Assembly (NCBI RefSeq): GCF_007858365.1 | Contig: NZ_VFIO01000015.1 | Location: forward strand, 1 to 64,000 | Source of the DNA: Pseudomonas saxonica | Lineage (GTDB): Bacteria > Pseudomonadota > Gammaproteobacteria > Pseudomonadales > Pseudomonadaceae | DNA: 64,000 nt | Direction: 5' to 3' | Part shown: positions 44,101 through 51,989 of the stretch, piece by piece | Numbering within the stretch: the stretch's first letter is position 1 | Layout of the letters: each line of letters begins with the position of its first letter | Translations under genes and position numbers: made by a program | The notes under the pieces: model-generated | Told to the model about the DNA's origin: nothing | Databases searched by the model: none | What the model saw: only the letters and a program-made list of their open reading frames with translations

Positions 44101-44883
44101 GAAACCCTCGACGGCAAAGTCACGGCGACTTCTGAAAAAGTCGATGGTGTGTACGCTCTTGTCAAAACCGATTCTGCGGGCGACTCCAACGGGAGTGCAG
44201 GCGACTCCACCTCATCGGCAGGTGCGTGGTCGATCATGTCTGCGATTGCCGAGCGCGACTTTGCCCAGTCAGTGCGTACTGACACGGTGGAAGCCAAGGT
44301 GGCCGACAACGCTGCAAGCATCATTGATGTGGCCAAAGCCTCGGCGGATGCCACCTCGGCGCTGGCAACTGACATCAAACAGGTTACAGCTACAGTCGGC
44401 GAAACTTCGGCGGCCATTCAAGTGGTGAGTAAAGCGCAGGCTGAGTTTGAGAAAAACGCCAGTGCCACTTGGTCAGTCAAGATGCAGGTCAACGCGAACG
44501 GGCAGTTAGTGACAGCGGGAATTGGCTTGGGCATTGAAACCAATGCCGAAGGCGTGACACAGAGTCAGTTTCTGGTGAGTGCTGATCGCTTTGCAGTAGT
44601 GGGGGCGCTCGCTGGCGGGCAAGTATTTACGCCATTTGTCGTTGAAAATGGCCAAGTGTTTATGCAGTCGGCGTTTATTCAGAACGGCAGTATCAACATG
44701 CTGAAAATCGGAGAGGCATTGCAGTCGGATAACTACGTGCCAGGTGTTTCTGGTTGGCGCTGGAATAAAAGTGGTGCTGTCGAGAATAACGGCATCGGCT
44801 CCCGTGGTCGCAGAACTTCAAATGAGGTATCCGAGCGTTTTTATGATGCTAATGGAACACTCAGAATCCGAATGGAGGTTTAA
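41158..44883 (+). CDS. tip attachment protein J (host-specificity protein)
   Basis: 1241 residues. GAKGGSDKPKTPTEAPDSLR start, RVTRITPNQNNNKIADTMQI, FEISAVQYDPSKFAHIDTG, two fibronectin-like segments (~residues 620-800), a CBM-like QWxx region (YDNAKAYASGDVVRLGNRLF) and C-terminal coiled coil/DUF1983-like part. C-terminal residues usually determine receptor specificity. Full length. Confidence 0.95.
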   Translation: MGAARNINIHGAKGGSDKPKTPTEAPDSLRSIAIAKMLIAIGEGEFSGIPTAKDIFLDNTPLADAQGNLNFPNVKWEWRTGSVEQPHIPGIPAIENETTLGVELRSGTPWVKAISNAQLSAVRLRFAWPALQAVDSENNINGYRIEYKVEVATDGGAYKDVLSEAVDGKTTSTYERTRRINLPKPGNHWLLRVTRITPNQNNNKIADTMQIAGYTEVIDAKSRYPNTALLYIEFSAEQFRNIPAVTVQCKARKWQVPSNYDPESRTYSGIWDGTFKEAWTDCPAWVTYGITVNDRFGLGRRIKTWQVDKWELYRIAQYCDQLVPDGKGGMEPRFICDLNLQGKADAWALLRDISAIYRGMTYWAQGQVFSLSDMPRSTDFDFAYTRANVIDGKFTYASASERTRYSRALISYDNPANNYDTDVTAVTDSKLQRRYGDNPLEISAIGCTRESEAQRRGKWALLTNAKDRTVTFRTGLAGRIPLPGYVVPIADELIAGRPIGGLLSAVNGKVITLDRETSAKPGDRLILNLPDGTCEGRTVQLVSGRKITVTTAYPVAPEPELVWCLDAEDLAVPLYRVTSVSRPEAGVFEISAVQYDPSKFAHIDTGARLEERPISVIPITVVPAPASVTLTSNSSISQGLAITTMTVAWASVPGAVAYEVEWRKDSGNWIKVQRTGSSSVDVTGIYAGAYLARVRAVSAFDISSIWKSSELTQLNGKEGLPPAVSYLTTQSLLFEIGLKWGFPEGAEDTQRTEIWYSKANSLESAAKISDLAYPQNDYSLQSLAAGAQFFFWARLVDRTGNIGPFYPMINGVMGQASAEAGPILEMIAGQIGETELGKDLLDRIELIDGIGPGSVNERLDEAKKELEDLIDEITDALEYDNAKAYASGDVVRLGNRLFQAIAATTGNPPPNATYWVDMGTLAETTNALVLQVQKNSASIIEQDGKITAQAEQLSAINAKVIDPVTGLEATASGLTSLTSTVETLDGKVTATSEKVDGVYALVKTDSAGDSNGSAGDSTSSAGAWSIMSAIAERDFAQSVRTDTVEAKVADNAASIIDVAKASADATSALATDIKQVTATVGETSAAIQVVSKAQAEFEKNASATWSVKMQVNANGQLVTAGIGLGIETNAEGVTQSQFLVSADRFAVVGALAGGQVFTPFVVENGQVFMQSAFIQNGSINMLKIGEALQSDNYVPGVSGWRWNKSGAVENNGIGSRGRRTSNEVSERFYDANGTLRIRMEV

Positions 44884-45186
44884 ATGCCGGTTGTTTTTGA
44901 GCTTTACAATGAGGACGGTTCGCTACAGTTTGACCTCACAGCCCGACTCACCAAGTACCTCGGAGCGGTTCAGACAACCCCGGGATCAGCTGGAAGTATC
45001 AGCGATGCAAAATTAGCCACCGGAACACCGTGGTACGTCATTTTGCCCTCTGCGCATATAAGCCCTGAAATCGGGCGATCCGTGGGTATACCTGAAGTCA
45101 CATTCTCGGATACCGCCATGCAGTGGTCATCCATTTCAGGGGAGGTTAACCCCGCAGGCTGCGTCATTACCTACGGAGTTTATTAA
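44884..45186 (+). CDS. tail-tip-associated structural protein
   Basis: 100 residues starting directly after the J stop, GGAGG upstream. VFELYNEDGSLQFDLTARLT followed by a beta-rich C-terminus; DUF6453-like. Small virion protein coupled to J. Confidence 0.7.
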   Translation: MPVVFELYNEDGSLQFDLTARLTKYLGAVQTTPGSAGSISDAKLATGTPWYVILPSAHISPEIGRSVGIPEVTFSDTAMQWSSISGEVNPAGCVITYGVY

Positions 45187-45893
45187 TGGCTTTGATTGAA
45201 GTGGTGAGTGATTCGGGCGTTACCTTGATTGATGACACCTTCAAAAATATGTGCTTGCTGACTAAAGGCTCTCTCTCATTTACGTGGTCTGGGGCATTCG
45301 GGGCAGCGGGAGGGAGGGCGACGGTTACCGTAAACACAGCGACCGGAGAGACGCCATTTATCGCCATATCCAGTCCGTTCACAACAGGGGTTATTTCGGC
45401 AGGCATTTCAGGAAATACGACGACATGGACAATCGCTTGCGATGAGAGCGGCAAAAACAAAATAGCTGAGTATTTTGTCTTTTACATTCCGAGTCGAGTG
45501 CCCAATGCGAATGGGATACTTCAATTATTTAATGAGTCAGGCGAACTTGTATTTGATAGCGGCTTGAAGTACTCAAGGTTTATAGGTGAGCATCCTGCCA
45601 ATATCGCCAACCCTCAAACCTACATGCAACCTGCTGGCAGGAAATACGCCATCTGCCATGTCAGGTTGGCCAGCAATTCGGGGGTGGCGTTTATTCCGGG
45701 GCAAGTTCCAATCGGTAAAGCCCTGATTCGTATTTTTTACACCTATTGGGGGTCTTATGTGTCTGGTAATACGGTAGGCGTGCATTACACGATTGATCAC
45801 TGGCGCGAGTATATGGGTTCACCCACGATAAAAACTTGGAATCAGACAAAACCCAATGGAAAGATCATGGTTCTTGATGTGACCGGCTACTGA
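45186..45893 (+). CDS. putative tail structural/fibre protein
   Basis: 235 residues, one-base overlap with the previous gene. It shares features with it (LFNESGELVFDSGLKYSRFI resembles the ELYNEDGSLQFDL motif), so the two may be paralogous modules. Beta-rich, Gly/Ser/Thr-rich; likely decorates the tip. Confidence 0.65.
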   Translation: MALIEVVSDSGVTLIDDTFKNMCLLTKGSLSFTWSGAFGAAGGRATVTVNTATGETPFIAISSPFTTGVISAGISGNTTTWTIACDESGKNKIAEYFVFYIPSRVPNANGILQLFNESGELVFDSGLKYSRFIGEHPANIANPQTYMQPAGRKYAICHVRLASNSGVAFIPGQVPIGKALIRIFYTYWGSYVSGNTVGVHYTIDHWREYMGSPTIKTWNQTKPNGKIMVLDVTGY

Positions 45894-45956
45894 TTTTTTT
45901 AAACCCCTTATCCTGAACTATCAATATGCTTCATTCAGCAGAGGCAAATCACCAAC

Positions 45957-45995
45957 CCCGCCAAGTCGCGGGTATTTTTTCGCCTGGAGAACAAC
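45957..45995 (+). terminator. terminator/RBS linker 5
   Basis: CCCGC-CAAGTC-GCGGG, T6, CGCCTGGAGAA, ATG 45996. Nearly the same as linkers 6 and 7. Confidence 0.75.
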
Positions 45996-46796
45996 ATGGC
46001 ACGGCAAGAAATTATCTTAGGCACACCCCCTGCGGGGTTGGGCGGCGATCCACCGCGTACAGCCAGCATGAAAATCAATGCCATGACGCAGGAGCTGTAC
46101 GACAAGAATGCAGCACTCGGCACGGCAGCTTCGCGTGGAGCTCAAACTGCACGCAAAGCCGCTTCAGGGGAGGTATTGATAGCGGGGTTTAATGGTATTG
46201 GCTTACAAAATGACCTCCGTTCCACGTTATACACAAGGGGCATACCCTCTGACATCATATCTTCGGGAACTTGTCTTGGATTTGCGGATGGATATGATTT
46301 AGGTATCCCCGGTGCCAATGGGGCTGGTGTATACGGCGTGTTAGAGAGCAGTGTTCACTGGCCTGAAATGTCCGGCGGCGATGGTATTCAGCAGGAATTT
46401 AAGAGGCCCAACACTACCTACAGAAGGGTGGCGCTCAGCTTAGCCAGTTGGGGGCCTTGGGTTATCGTTGGCACAAAGACTGTAGGCACCAATCTAGAGG
46501 GCGCGATAATTGAGCGAGGTGTAAACGGAAACGGTGGCTACACCCGATTTGCGGACGGGACTCAGATCTGCTGGGGTTCATTCTCGGGCTATATAGCAAA
46601 TAGAACCATAGAATATCTTTTTGCAGCCCCTTTCGTGGAAGGTGTTCAGGTATGCGTAGCGGGCACCGTGGTACCTAGCAGTCGATACGATACAACTTGG
46701 TCCATGTGGTCGGGTAATCCTAGAGTGTGGAACTTTACTTCAACCGTAGACTCGCAGAACACGGTTCAATGCTTGGCGATGGGGAGATGGAAATAA
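45996..46796 (+). CDS. tail fibre protein
   Basis: 266 residues. The N-terminus PPAGLGGDPPRTASMKINAM is the tail-attachment module shared by many Pseudomonas phage fibres; the rest is beta-rich with TRFADGTQICWGSFSGYIAN near the C-terminus (pectate/fibre tip domain). AT-rich relative to J, typical of exchanged receptor-binding genes. Confidence 0.85.
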   Translation: MARQEIILGTPPAGLGGDPPRTASMKINAMTQELYDKNAALGTAASRGAQTARKAASGEVLIAGFNGIGLQNDLRSTLYTRGIPSDIISSGTCLGFADGYDLGIPGANGAGVYGVLESSVHWPEMSGGDGIQQEFKRPNTTYRRVALSLASWGPWVIVGTKTVGTNLEGAIIERGVNGNGGYTRFADGTQICWGSFSGYIANRTIEYLFAAPFVEGVQVCVAGTVVPSSRYDTTWSMWSGNPRVWNFTSTVDSQNTVQCLAMGRWK

Positions 46797-47131
46797 TGAA
46801 AATAATACTAAGCCCCCAACGGCGCGAGGACACTCTAAAAATAGTAAAGCAAGGGGCCACTCTTTTCATAAATGATGAGGCATTCAGCTTTTCAAGAATG
46901 GGAGATGGTGACACCCTTCCCCGAGAGGCAATTAAAAGCGAGTGGTTTGCAGGCCCGGTTGAAAAGCTAAACGGGGAAATAATCGTAACTCTGGTAATGC
47001 CAAACCCATGGAACTATAGCCATGATCAGGCTTTTCCCGAGCCCATAAGCGATGTCCCCGATGGAGTTGTAGATCTCCCGAAACCTCTGCCAGAATTGCC
47101 GGACTTCTTCGGCCAAGGAGTAACAGATTGA
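46796..47131 (+). CDS. fibre-associated protein
   Basis: 111 residues from ATG 46796, which overlaps the fibre stop. KIILSPQRREDTLKIVKQGA, SRMGDGDTLPREAI and a Pro-rich acidic C-terminus. Likely a fibre assembly partner encoded with its fibre. Confidence 0.65.
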   Translation: MKIILSPQRREDTLKIVKQGATLFINDEAFSFSRMGDGDTLPREAIKSEWFAGPVEKLNGEIIVTLVMPNPWNYSHDQAFPEPISDVPDGVVDLPKPLPELPDFFGQGVTD

Positions 47132-47406
47132 GCAATATCGACTGGGATATGCTAATAACAAGTGAAAGGAAGGGCGCCCAAACAAGTAAGGCTCTTGAGG
47201 CTGCATACGCAGAAAAGGAGGCTCTGTGGCAAGAATTGGAAATGCTGGTTATTGCGGAACAACTACTAGCAATCGAAGATGATGATCCCATAGCCCTATC
47301 CGGCACCGAGCGTCAATGGCGCGACTACCGCATCCAAGTACGCGCATGGAAAGAGGGCGCCGAAGGCTTCCCGGAAGCAGAGAAACGGCCAGTGCGGCCC
47401 AGCTAA
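47128..47406 (+). CDS. tail fibre assembly chaperone
   Basis: 92 residues from TTG 47128, overlapping the upstream TGA. LSGTERQWRDYRIQVRAWKE fits the C-terminal W-R-Y-R-x6-W signature of phage tail fibre assembly (APC) chaperones. Works on the fibre just upstream. Confidence 0.75.
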   Translation: MSNIDWDMLITSERKGAQTSKALEAAYAEKEALWQELEMLVIAEQLLAIEDDDPIALSGTERQWRDYRIQVRAWKEGAEGFPEAEKRPVRPS

Positions 47407-47425
47407 AAACAGCATCACCCAGAAC

Positions 47426-47463
47426 CCCGCCGAGTGCGGGTATTTTTTTGCCTGGAGAAAGCC
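47426..47463 (+). terminator. terminator/RBS linker 6
   Basis: CCCGC-CGAGT-GCGGG, T7, TGCCTGGAGAAA, ATG 47464. Separates fibre genes from the lysis cassette. Confidence 0.75.
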
Positions 47464-48009
47464 ATGCCCATCACCGTGCAGCAGTTGCTGCTGATCCTCC
47501 CGAACGCCGGCCAATTTGCCGGCGTTTTTGTACCTGTCTTGAACACCGCCATGAACCGGTTCCAGATTGTTGGCTCGAAGCGCGTTGCGGCCTTTATCGC
47601 GCAGATTGGCCACGAATCCGGCCAGTTCCGTTACGTGCGCGAACTGGGCAATGACCAATACCTGAGCAAATACGACACAGGCTCACTGGCTAAACGCTTG
47701 GGCAACACCCCCGAGGCGGACGGCGACGGTCAAAAATATCGAGGCCGCGGCCTGATCCAGATCACCGGCCGGGCCAACTACATGATGTGCGGCGAAGCGC
47801 TGGCCCTTGATCTGATCAACCAACCCGAGCTGCTGGAAAAGCCGCAGCACGCATGCATGTCAGCGGCATGGTTTTGGGCGAGCAGGGGGCTCAATACCTT
47901 GGCCGACGCGGGCCAGTTCGACACCATCACCCGGCGCATCAACGGCGGTCAGAACGGCGCAGCAGATCGTCAGGCACTGTATGCTCGTGCCCTCAAGATG
48001 TTGGCGTGA
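47464..48009 (+). CDS. endolysin, GH19 chitinase-like lysozyme
   Basis: 181 residues. AFIAQIGHESGQFRYVRELG contains the catalytic Glu; YRGRGLIQITGRANYMMCGE and SAAWFWASRGLNTLADAGQF are GH19 hallmarks. No signal peptide, so it needs the holin. Cleaves peptidoglycan glycosidic bonds. Overlaps Rz by four bases. Confidence 0.95.
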   Translation: MPITVQQLLLILPNAGQFAGVFVPVLNTAMNRFQIVGSKRVAAFIAQIGHESGQFRYVRELGNDQYLSKYDTGSLAKRLGNTPEADGDGQKYRGRGLIQITGRANYMMCGEALALDLINQPELLEKPQHACMSAAWFWASRGLNTLADAGQFDTITRRINGGQNGAADRQALYARALKMLA

Positions 48010-48533
48010 AGCTCGATGCGGTGAAGTGGGGCGGGGCATTGCTGCTAACGCTTGGCCTAATGGGTGGCAGTGCATGGGCGGCATGGGCGTGGCAGGCCAA
48101 CGCTTACGGCCAGCAACTGGCCAAACAGGAAACCGCCCACCAAACAACCCTGACTCATCTGGCCAATGCCAACTCAGCGCTAATCCTCGCGGAGCAGGGC
48201 AAACGCTTCGCCCTGGAACAATGGCTGGCAGCCAGTGACCAAGCCCATTATCGAGCCCTGACTGATGCCAAAACTAATCAAACCCGCCTGCGTGATCGCC
48301 TTGCTACTGCTGACCTGCGGCTGTCAGTCCTACTCGACACCACCGCCACAAATGATCGTGACGGAATGCAAGCCACCACCGGCCCCCGTCGCTTGGTTCA
48401 TGGAACCACGAGAGCCCAACTTGACCGAGCGCATGCTCAACGAATTATCGGAATCACCAGCGACGGCGACCAAGGACTGATCGCGCTGCAAGCCTGCCAG
48501 GCCTACGCCAAAGAAGTCTCACACACGAAATAA
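48006..48533 (+). CDS. Rz-like i-spanin
   Basis: 175 residues from GTG 48006. One N-terminal membrane helix (GGALLLTLGLMGGSAWAAWA), then a periplasmic coiled coil (LAKQETAHQTTLTHLANANS) and QACQAYAKEV end. Works with nested Rz1 to fuse inner and outer membranes at lysis. A degraded copy lies at 56619-56830. Confidence 0.9.
   Translation: MKLDAVKWGGALLLTLGLMGGSAWAAWAWQANAYGQQLAKQETAHQTTLTHLANANSALILAEQGKRFALEQWLAASDQAHYRALTDAKTNQTRLRDRLATADLRLSVLLDTTATNDRDGMQATTGPRRLVHGTTRAQLDRAHAQRIIGITSDGDQGLIALQACQAYAKEVSHTK
48265..48480 (+). CDS. Rz1 o-spanin lipoprotein, nested in Rz
   Basis: 71 residues in the +1 frame entirely within Rz. Signal MPKLIKPACVIALLLLTCGC with lipobox LTCGC, then a Pro-rich stretch (STPPPQ, KPPPAPV) typical of Rz1. 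Outer-membrane partner. Confidence 0.9.
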   Translation: MPKLIKPACVIALLLLTCGCQSYSTPPPQMIVTECKPPPAPVAWFMEPREPNLTERMLNELSESPATATKD

Positions 48534-48683
48534 AAGGAGCGGCCGAAGCTGGATGCGTCAACATCTAGCCCGGCCACCAAACCCGCAGATCATCCCTGCA
48601 AGCCCAGTCAAGGCTCCTGCTCCGTGCACAAAGCGGAGCGAGCCTAGCACCTGTCTATCCATACAGTAAAGGTCTTGCAAACA

Positions 48684-49479
48684 ATGTCATCACCCATCAT
48701 TCCTTGGATGGGCGGCAAACGCCGCCTCGCCGACCGCCTTATCCCCCTGTTCCCACCCCACGAATGCTACGTCGAAGTCTTCGCCGGCGGCGGGGCACTC
48801 TACTTCCTGCGCCCGCAGCCTGCTCCAGTCGAAGTGCTCAACGACATCAACGGCGACCTGGTGACCCTGTACCGCGTGGTGCAGAACCACCTGGAAGAAT
48901 TAGTGCGTCAATTCAAGTGGGCACTCAGCTCACGGCAGATATTCGAGTGGCAAAAAATGACCCGCCCGGAAACCCTGACCGACATCCAGCGCGCCGCTCG
49001 TTTTTTCTACCTGCAGCATCATGCTTTCGGTGGCAAGGTCTCAGGTCAGAGTTTCGGTACCGCAACAACAGCTCCCGCAATCAACTTGCTGCGCATCGAA
49101 GAAAACCTGTCTGCCGCTTTGGCAGCGCCTGTCCGGTACCTACGTTGAAAACCTGCCCTGGCTTGAGTGCGCCGAGCGCTACGACCGGCCGCACACCTTC
49201 CACTACATGGATCCACCTTACTGGCAGACGGCTGGATACGGCGTCGACTTCCCGTTTGAAAACTACGAGCGCATGGCTGACTTTATGCGGCGTTGTAAAG
49301 GCAAGGTCATGGTTAGCATCAACGATCACCCGGATATTCGGCGGGTGTTTGAAGGGTTTCATTTTGAGACGGCTGAGATCCGGTACACGACCACGAATCA
49401 GCGGCAGGGGAGGGCTGAGGTGACGGGGGAGTTGATTGTTATGAATTGGGAACCTAGTATCTGTAATGGATTATTTTAG
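48684..49479 (+). pseudogene. DNA adenine methylase (Dam), frameshifted
   Basis: Starts MSSPIIPWMGGKRRLADRLI. Motif I YVEVFAGGGALYF and motif IV HYMDPPYWQTAGYG (DPPY) are present, but in different frames. Removing one T from TTT near 49119-49121 turns SAALAAP into SAAWQRLSGTYVENL and gives ~264 residues, normal for phage Dam. A real lesion inactivates it; otherwise it is an assembly error. Would methylate GATC-like sites, protecting phage DNA. Confidence 0.82.
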
Positions 49480-49561
49480 CATTGTGCGAGAAGGACAGGA
49501 GTAGAGTTAGTGATTGGTTATAATTCGATCCTTCTCATAGCTCTGGATCCAGGGATGGGAC

Positions 49562-49705
49562 ATGGATTCTCTAAATGATCTGTATGAAGACTTTGAAGTT
49601 TTATGTTTTTTTGAGAAAGGTAATCTGGAAGTAATACCTTTTGAGTTTTCAGTTTTGTTTGGAGAGCTTTCGAATAGGAGCGATTTTTTGCTGGAGAGTT
49701 ATTAG
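49562..49705 (+). CDS. small acidic protein at the cargo border
   Basis: 47 residues: MDSLNDLYEDFEVLCFFEKG and EFSVLFGELSNRSDFLLESY. AGGGATGGGAC precedes the ATG. AT-rich and acidic. It sits at the transition from phage core to AT-rich cargo. Could be an anti-defence peptide or spurious. Confidence 0.4.
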   Translation: MDSLNDLYEDFEVLCFFEKGNLEVIPFEFSVLFGELSNRSDFLLESY

Positions 49706-49812
49706 CATCAGTAGTAAGATAAAGTCGGTAGGTTTTGTCGCTTTGTGTTGGTGGCGTATCCTATTATAAAAGATGTATGAACTAAAAAACTATAATTGCT
49801 AATGGAGTGGCT

Positions 49813-50691
49813 GTGAGTACTACAACTCAAAACGAACTGAGGCGAACTTTTATTGCGATGCTGTTTGCGCTCGTTGCAGCCACTGTGGCCCAACAAATAT
49901 CGGAATTATTATTCGTGGTCACCGGGGGGTGGGATTCGGCTTCAAGTCCATCGAAGATGTTTGACAATTTGTTTGCAGAGGAAGGCGCTCTCCTCGCAAC
50001 GCTGTCACATTCCCTGTTGGCGCTTCTTTTGGTAACGATAAGTTGGGTGATGTGGTCGAAGTCTCAAGCGGGAGGTTTAAAGAAGGAGATATCTTCTATA
50101 TTTTCTAAGGAGTTTGTAATATTGCTGGTTGAGGTTTTTCTGGTTGTTTTGTACTTTGCAATCGTAAAGACTGTAGAGCAAAATTTTCAGAATTATACTG
50201 TTAATAAGAAGATTTCTGAATATGTAGGTGTTGCCTCTGCGAGGCCTGAGGCGCTTCAGTTGATGTGGGTTTTTGCTGTTTACTTTATTTGGGATTTTAT
50301 TGTTGATGTTGTAACGAGTCCTAGGTATGAACAAGGGGTTGTGGTGCCATCTAGTGTTATTTCTTATTTTACTGGGGTTGTGGCATACTGCTCAATTTCT
50401 ATGATTTGTCTTCTTGGTGCTTGGTTGGTAAGCGGTGTCTCTGCTTCTGTAGCTACGCCTTATGAGGCTGTAATTGGTGATGTTGCTTTGTTGTGTGTAC
50501 TACTGTTTTTTGTTCTTGCGAAGCAGTTGGAATACCATACGACCAAAATTTTCCCTAAGGAAGCTACTAGGAAGAACACAAAGCGTGATACTCCTCCTAG
50601 TGTTCAAGCGTACGTGGGGATGGTGATTTTGATCGCAGTTTATACTTACTTAATAATGGTGTTGATATGGCCGCCGAGCTTCCTGAGATAA
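49813..50691 (+). CDS. polytopic membrane protein, cargo gene 1
   Basis: 292 residues from GTG 49813 (GGAG). About six membrane helices, including FIAMLFALVAATVAQQISEL, ALLATLSHSLLALLLVTISW, EFVILLVEVFLVVLYFAIVK, SVISYFTGVVAYCSISMICL, VALLCVLLFFVLAKQL and VGMVILIAVYTYLIMVLIWP. No transport motif recognised. Overlaps the kinase gene by 25 bp, so the two are coupled. Low GC marks recent acquisition. A membrane effector or sensor of a defence pair is possible. Confidence 0.75.
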   Translation: MSTTTQNELRRTFIAMLFALVAATVAQQISELLFVVTGGWDSASSPSKMFDNLFAEEGALLATLSHSLLALLLVTISWVMWSKSQAGGLKKEISSIFSKEFVILLVEVFLVVLYFAIVKTVEQNFQNYTVNKKISEYVGVASARPEALQLMWVFAVYFIWDFIVDVVTSPRYEQGVVVPSSVISYFTGVVAYCSISMICLLGAWLVSGVSASVATPYEAVIGDVALLCVLLFFVLAKQLEYHTTKIFPKEATRKNTKRDTPPSVQAYVGMVILIAVYTYLIMVLIWPPSFLR

Positions 50692-51221
50692 TTGGTCTAG
50701 TTGGTCCAATAAGGGCTGGAAAGACCACGATCACTAAGCATCTCGTGGATCGATACGGATACTCTTTAGCTTCTAATTCTGAAGTTTTGAGGAAGATACT
50801 TAGTGATGTCGGTATGGCTCAATCAAGAGATAATCTTGGCTCGCTAGGAAACTCAATTTTTAGTATTTTTGGAAATGATCTAATCGCAAGGCATAGAGTG
50901 GAGAATCTCCATCTTGGTAAGATTGTAGTAGATGGCATTAGGTACACGGATGAGTTAGCTCGTTATCGTGAGGTGCCAGGGTTTAGGCTCATAGGTGTGC
51001 AGGCCTCTGTTGAGACGCGTTTTGAGCGAGCTATCTTGGATGCTGAAGTGTGTAAAGATATTGAGTTGACTAGAGGTAAGTTTGATGAATTAGTCTATTC
51101 AAGGAGTGAGCTAGATGTGCCTGAACTCTTATCTAAAGCTGATAGAGTTATTTATAATAATGATGACATGGCTCAGCTATGGTTAGAGGTTGATCAAGCT
51201 ATACTAAGCTGGATAGCTTGA
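50667..51221 (+). CDS. P-loop nucleotide kinase-like protein, cargo gene 2
   Basis: 184 residues from ATG 50667 inside the previous gene. Walker A GLVGPIRAGKTTITKHLV (residues ~10-27), a helical mid-section, KIVVDGIRYTDELARYREVP (substrate-loop/Walker B area) and the LID-like SVETRFERAILDAEVCKDIE. Fold resembles dNMP or dephospho-CoA kinases. Could phosphorylate a (modified) nucleotide for the neighbouring methyltransferase/HD genes, or serve as NTPase sensor for the membrane protein. Confidence 0.75.
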   Translation: MAAELPEIIGLVGPIRAGKTTITKHLVDRYGYSLASNSEVLRKILSDVGMAQSRDNLGSLGNSIFSIFGNDLIARHRVENLHLGKIVVDGIRYTDELARYREVPGFRLIGVQASVETRFERAILDAEVCKDIELTRGKFDELVYSRSELDVPELLSKADRVIYNNDDMAQLWLEVDQAILSWIA

Positions 51222-51229
51222 TCTCTAGG

Positions 51230-51967
51230 TTAAACTGCGCTGATCCGCTGTAGTGTATCGGCGCATTTTTGCAGATAATTCAGGTCTTTTCCTAATATCC
51301 AGTATTCATGATCTTTGCAGAGATTTTTCGTGTCACGAATTATGTGTATGTTAAAGCCAGCTGATTTCACATCATCGGAGAGCCGCTTTTTTGCTTCGAT
51401 CGTTCTCCGGTATACATTAGCAATCATGGCGCCAACTGGGCTCATTGTGCGATATAGTTCAGTTAGCTGGTTTGGATAAAAGGGGAAGTGTAATACGAAA
51501 ACCGCCATAACCAGTTCAAAATGATGATCGTTGAAATGTAGTTTGTATTCGCTACTTGAAAAAATTTGACATTTATTGTTTTCGTTTTGGAGTTTTTGAA
51601 TGACCTCAGGGTCTGCATCCGAAATTATGTACATTGCCTGGTTCTCAGGCTGGTTGTAAAATATCGGCTGTGACCCTGCGCCGATCTCTAGAAAAGTTCG
51701 CGGTGCAAGCTCAATAGCAATTTGCTTGAATAGCTCTCGTACGTCGACGTTAGTTTTACTAATTAAATTTGGGTAGCTCGCGCGTGCTCTGCATAGGTGG
51801 CTGACTTCTTCAGAGCTTAATTCGTCAAGATTGGGCGTATACGTGTAAAAAAAGTCCATAAATCTATAATAGATTTTTCCATCGTACTTGGCTTCGCTTG
51901 GACCTTTTTCATCGCCTAGTACTTTCAGAACATTAGGCTCAATCATTTTAAAATCGCGGTCACTCAT
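51230..51967 (-). CDS. class I SAM-dependent methyltransferase, cargo gene 3
   Basis: 245 residues from ATG 51967; ATG 51979 is an alternative. SAM-binding motif I TFLEIGAGSQPIFYNQPENQ, then IISDADPEVIQKLQNENNKC (acidic ribose ligand), FNDHHFELVMAVFVLHFPFY (motif IV region) and YRTMSPVGAMIANVYRR. No DPPY, so not a base-in-DNA N-methylase; substrate unknown. Lies 22 bp after the DNA methyltransferase in the same operon. Confidence 0.78.
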   Translation of the reverse strand: MSDRDFKMIEPNVLKVLGDEKGPSEAKYDGKIYYRFMDFFYTYTPNLDELSSEEVSHLCRARASYPNLISKTNVDVRELFKQIAIELAPRTFLEIGAGSQPIFYNQPENQAMYIISDADPEVIQKLQNENNKCQIFSSSEYKLHFNDHHFELVMAVFVLHFPFYPNQLTELYRTMSPVGAMIANVYRRTIEAKKRLSDDVKSAGFNIHIIRDTKNLCKDHEYWILGKDLNYLQKCADTLQRISAV

Positions 51968-51989
51968 TCTCCACTCCATGGGAAAATTA

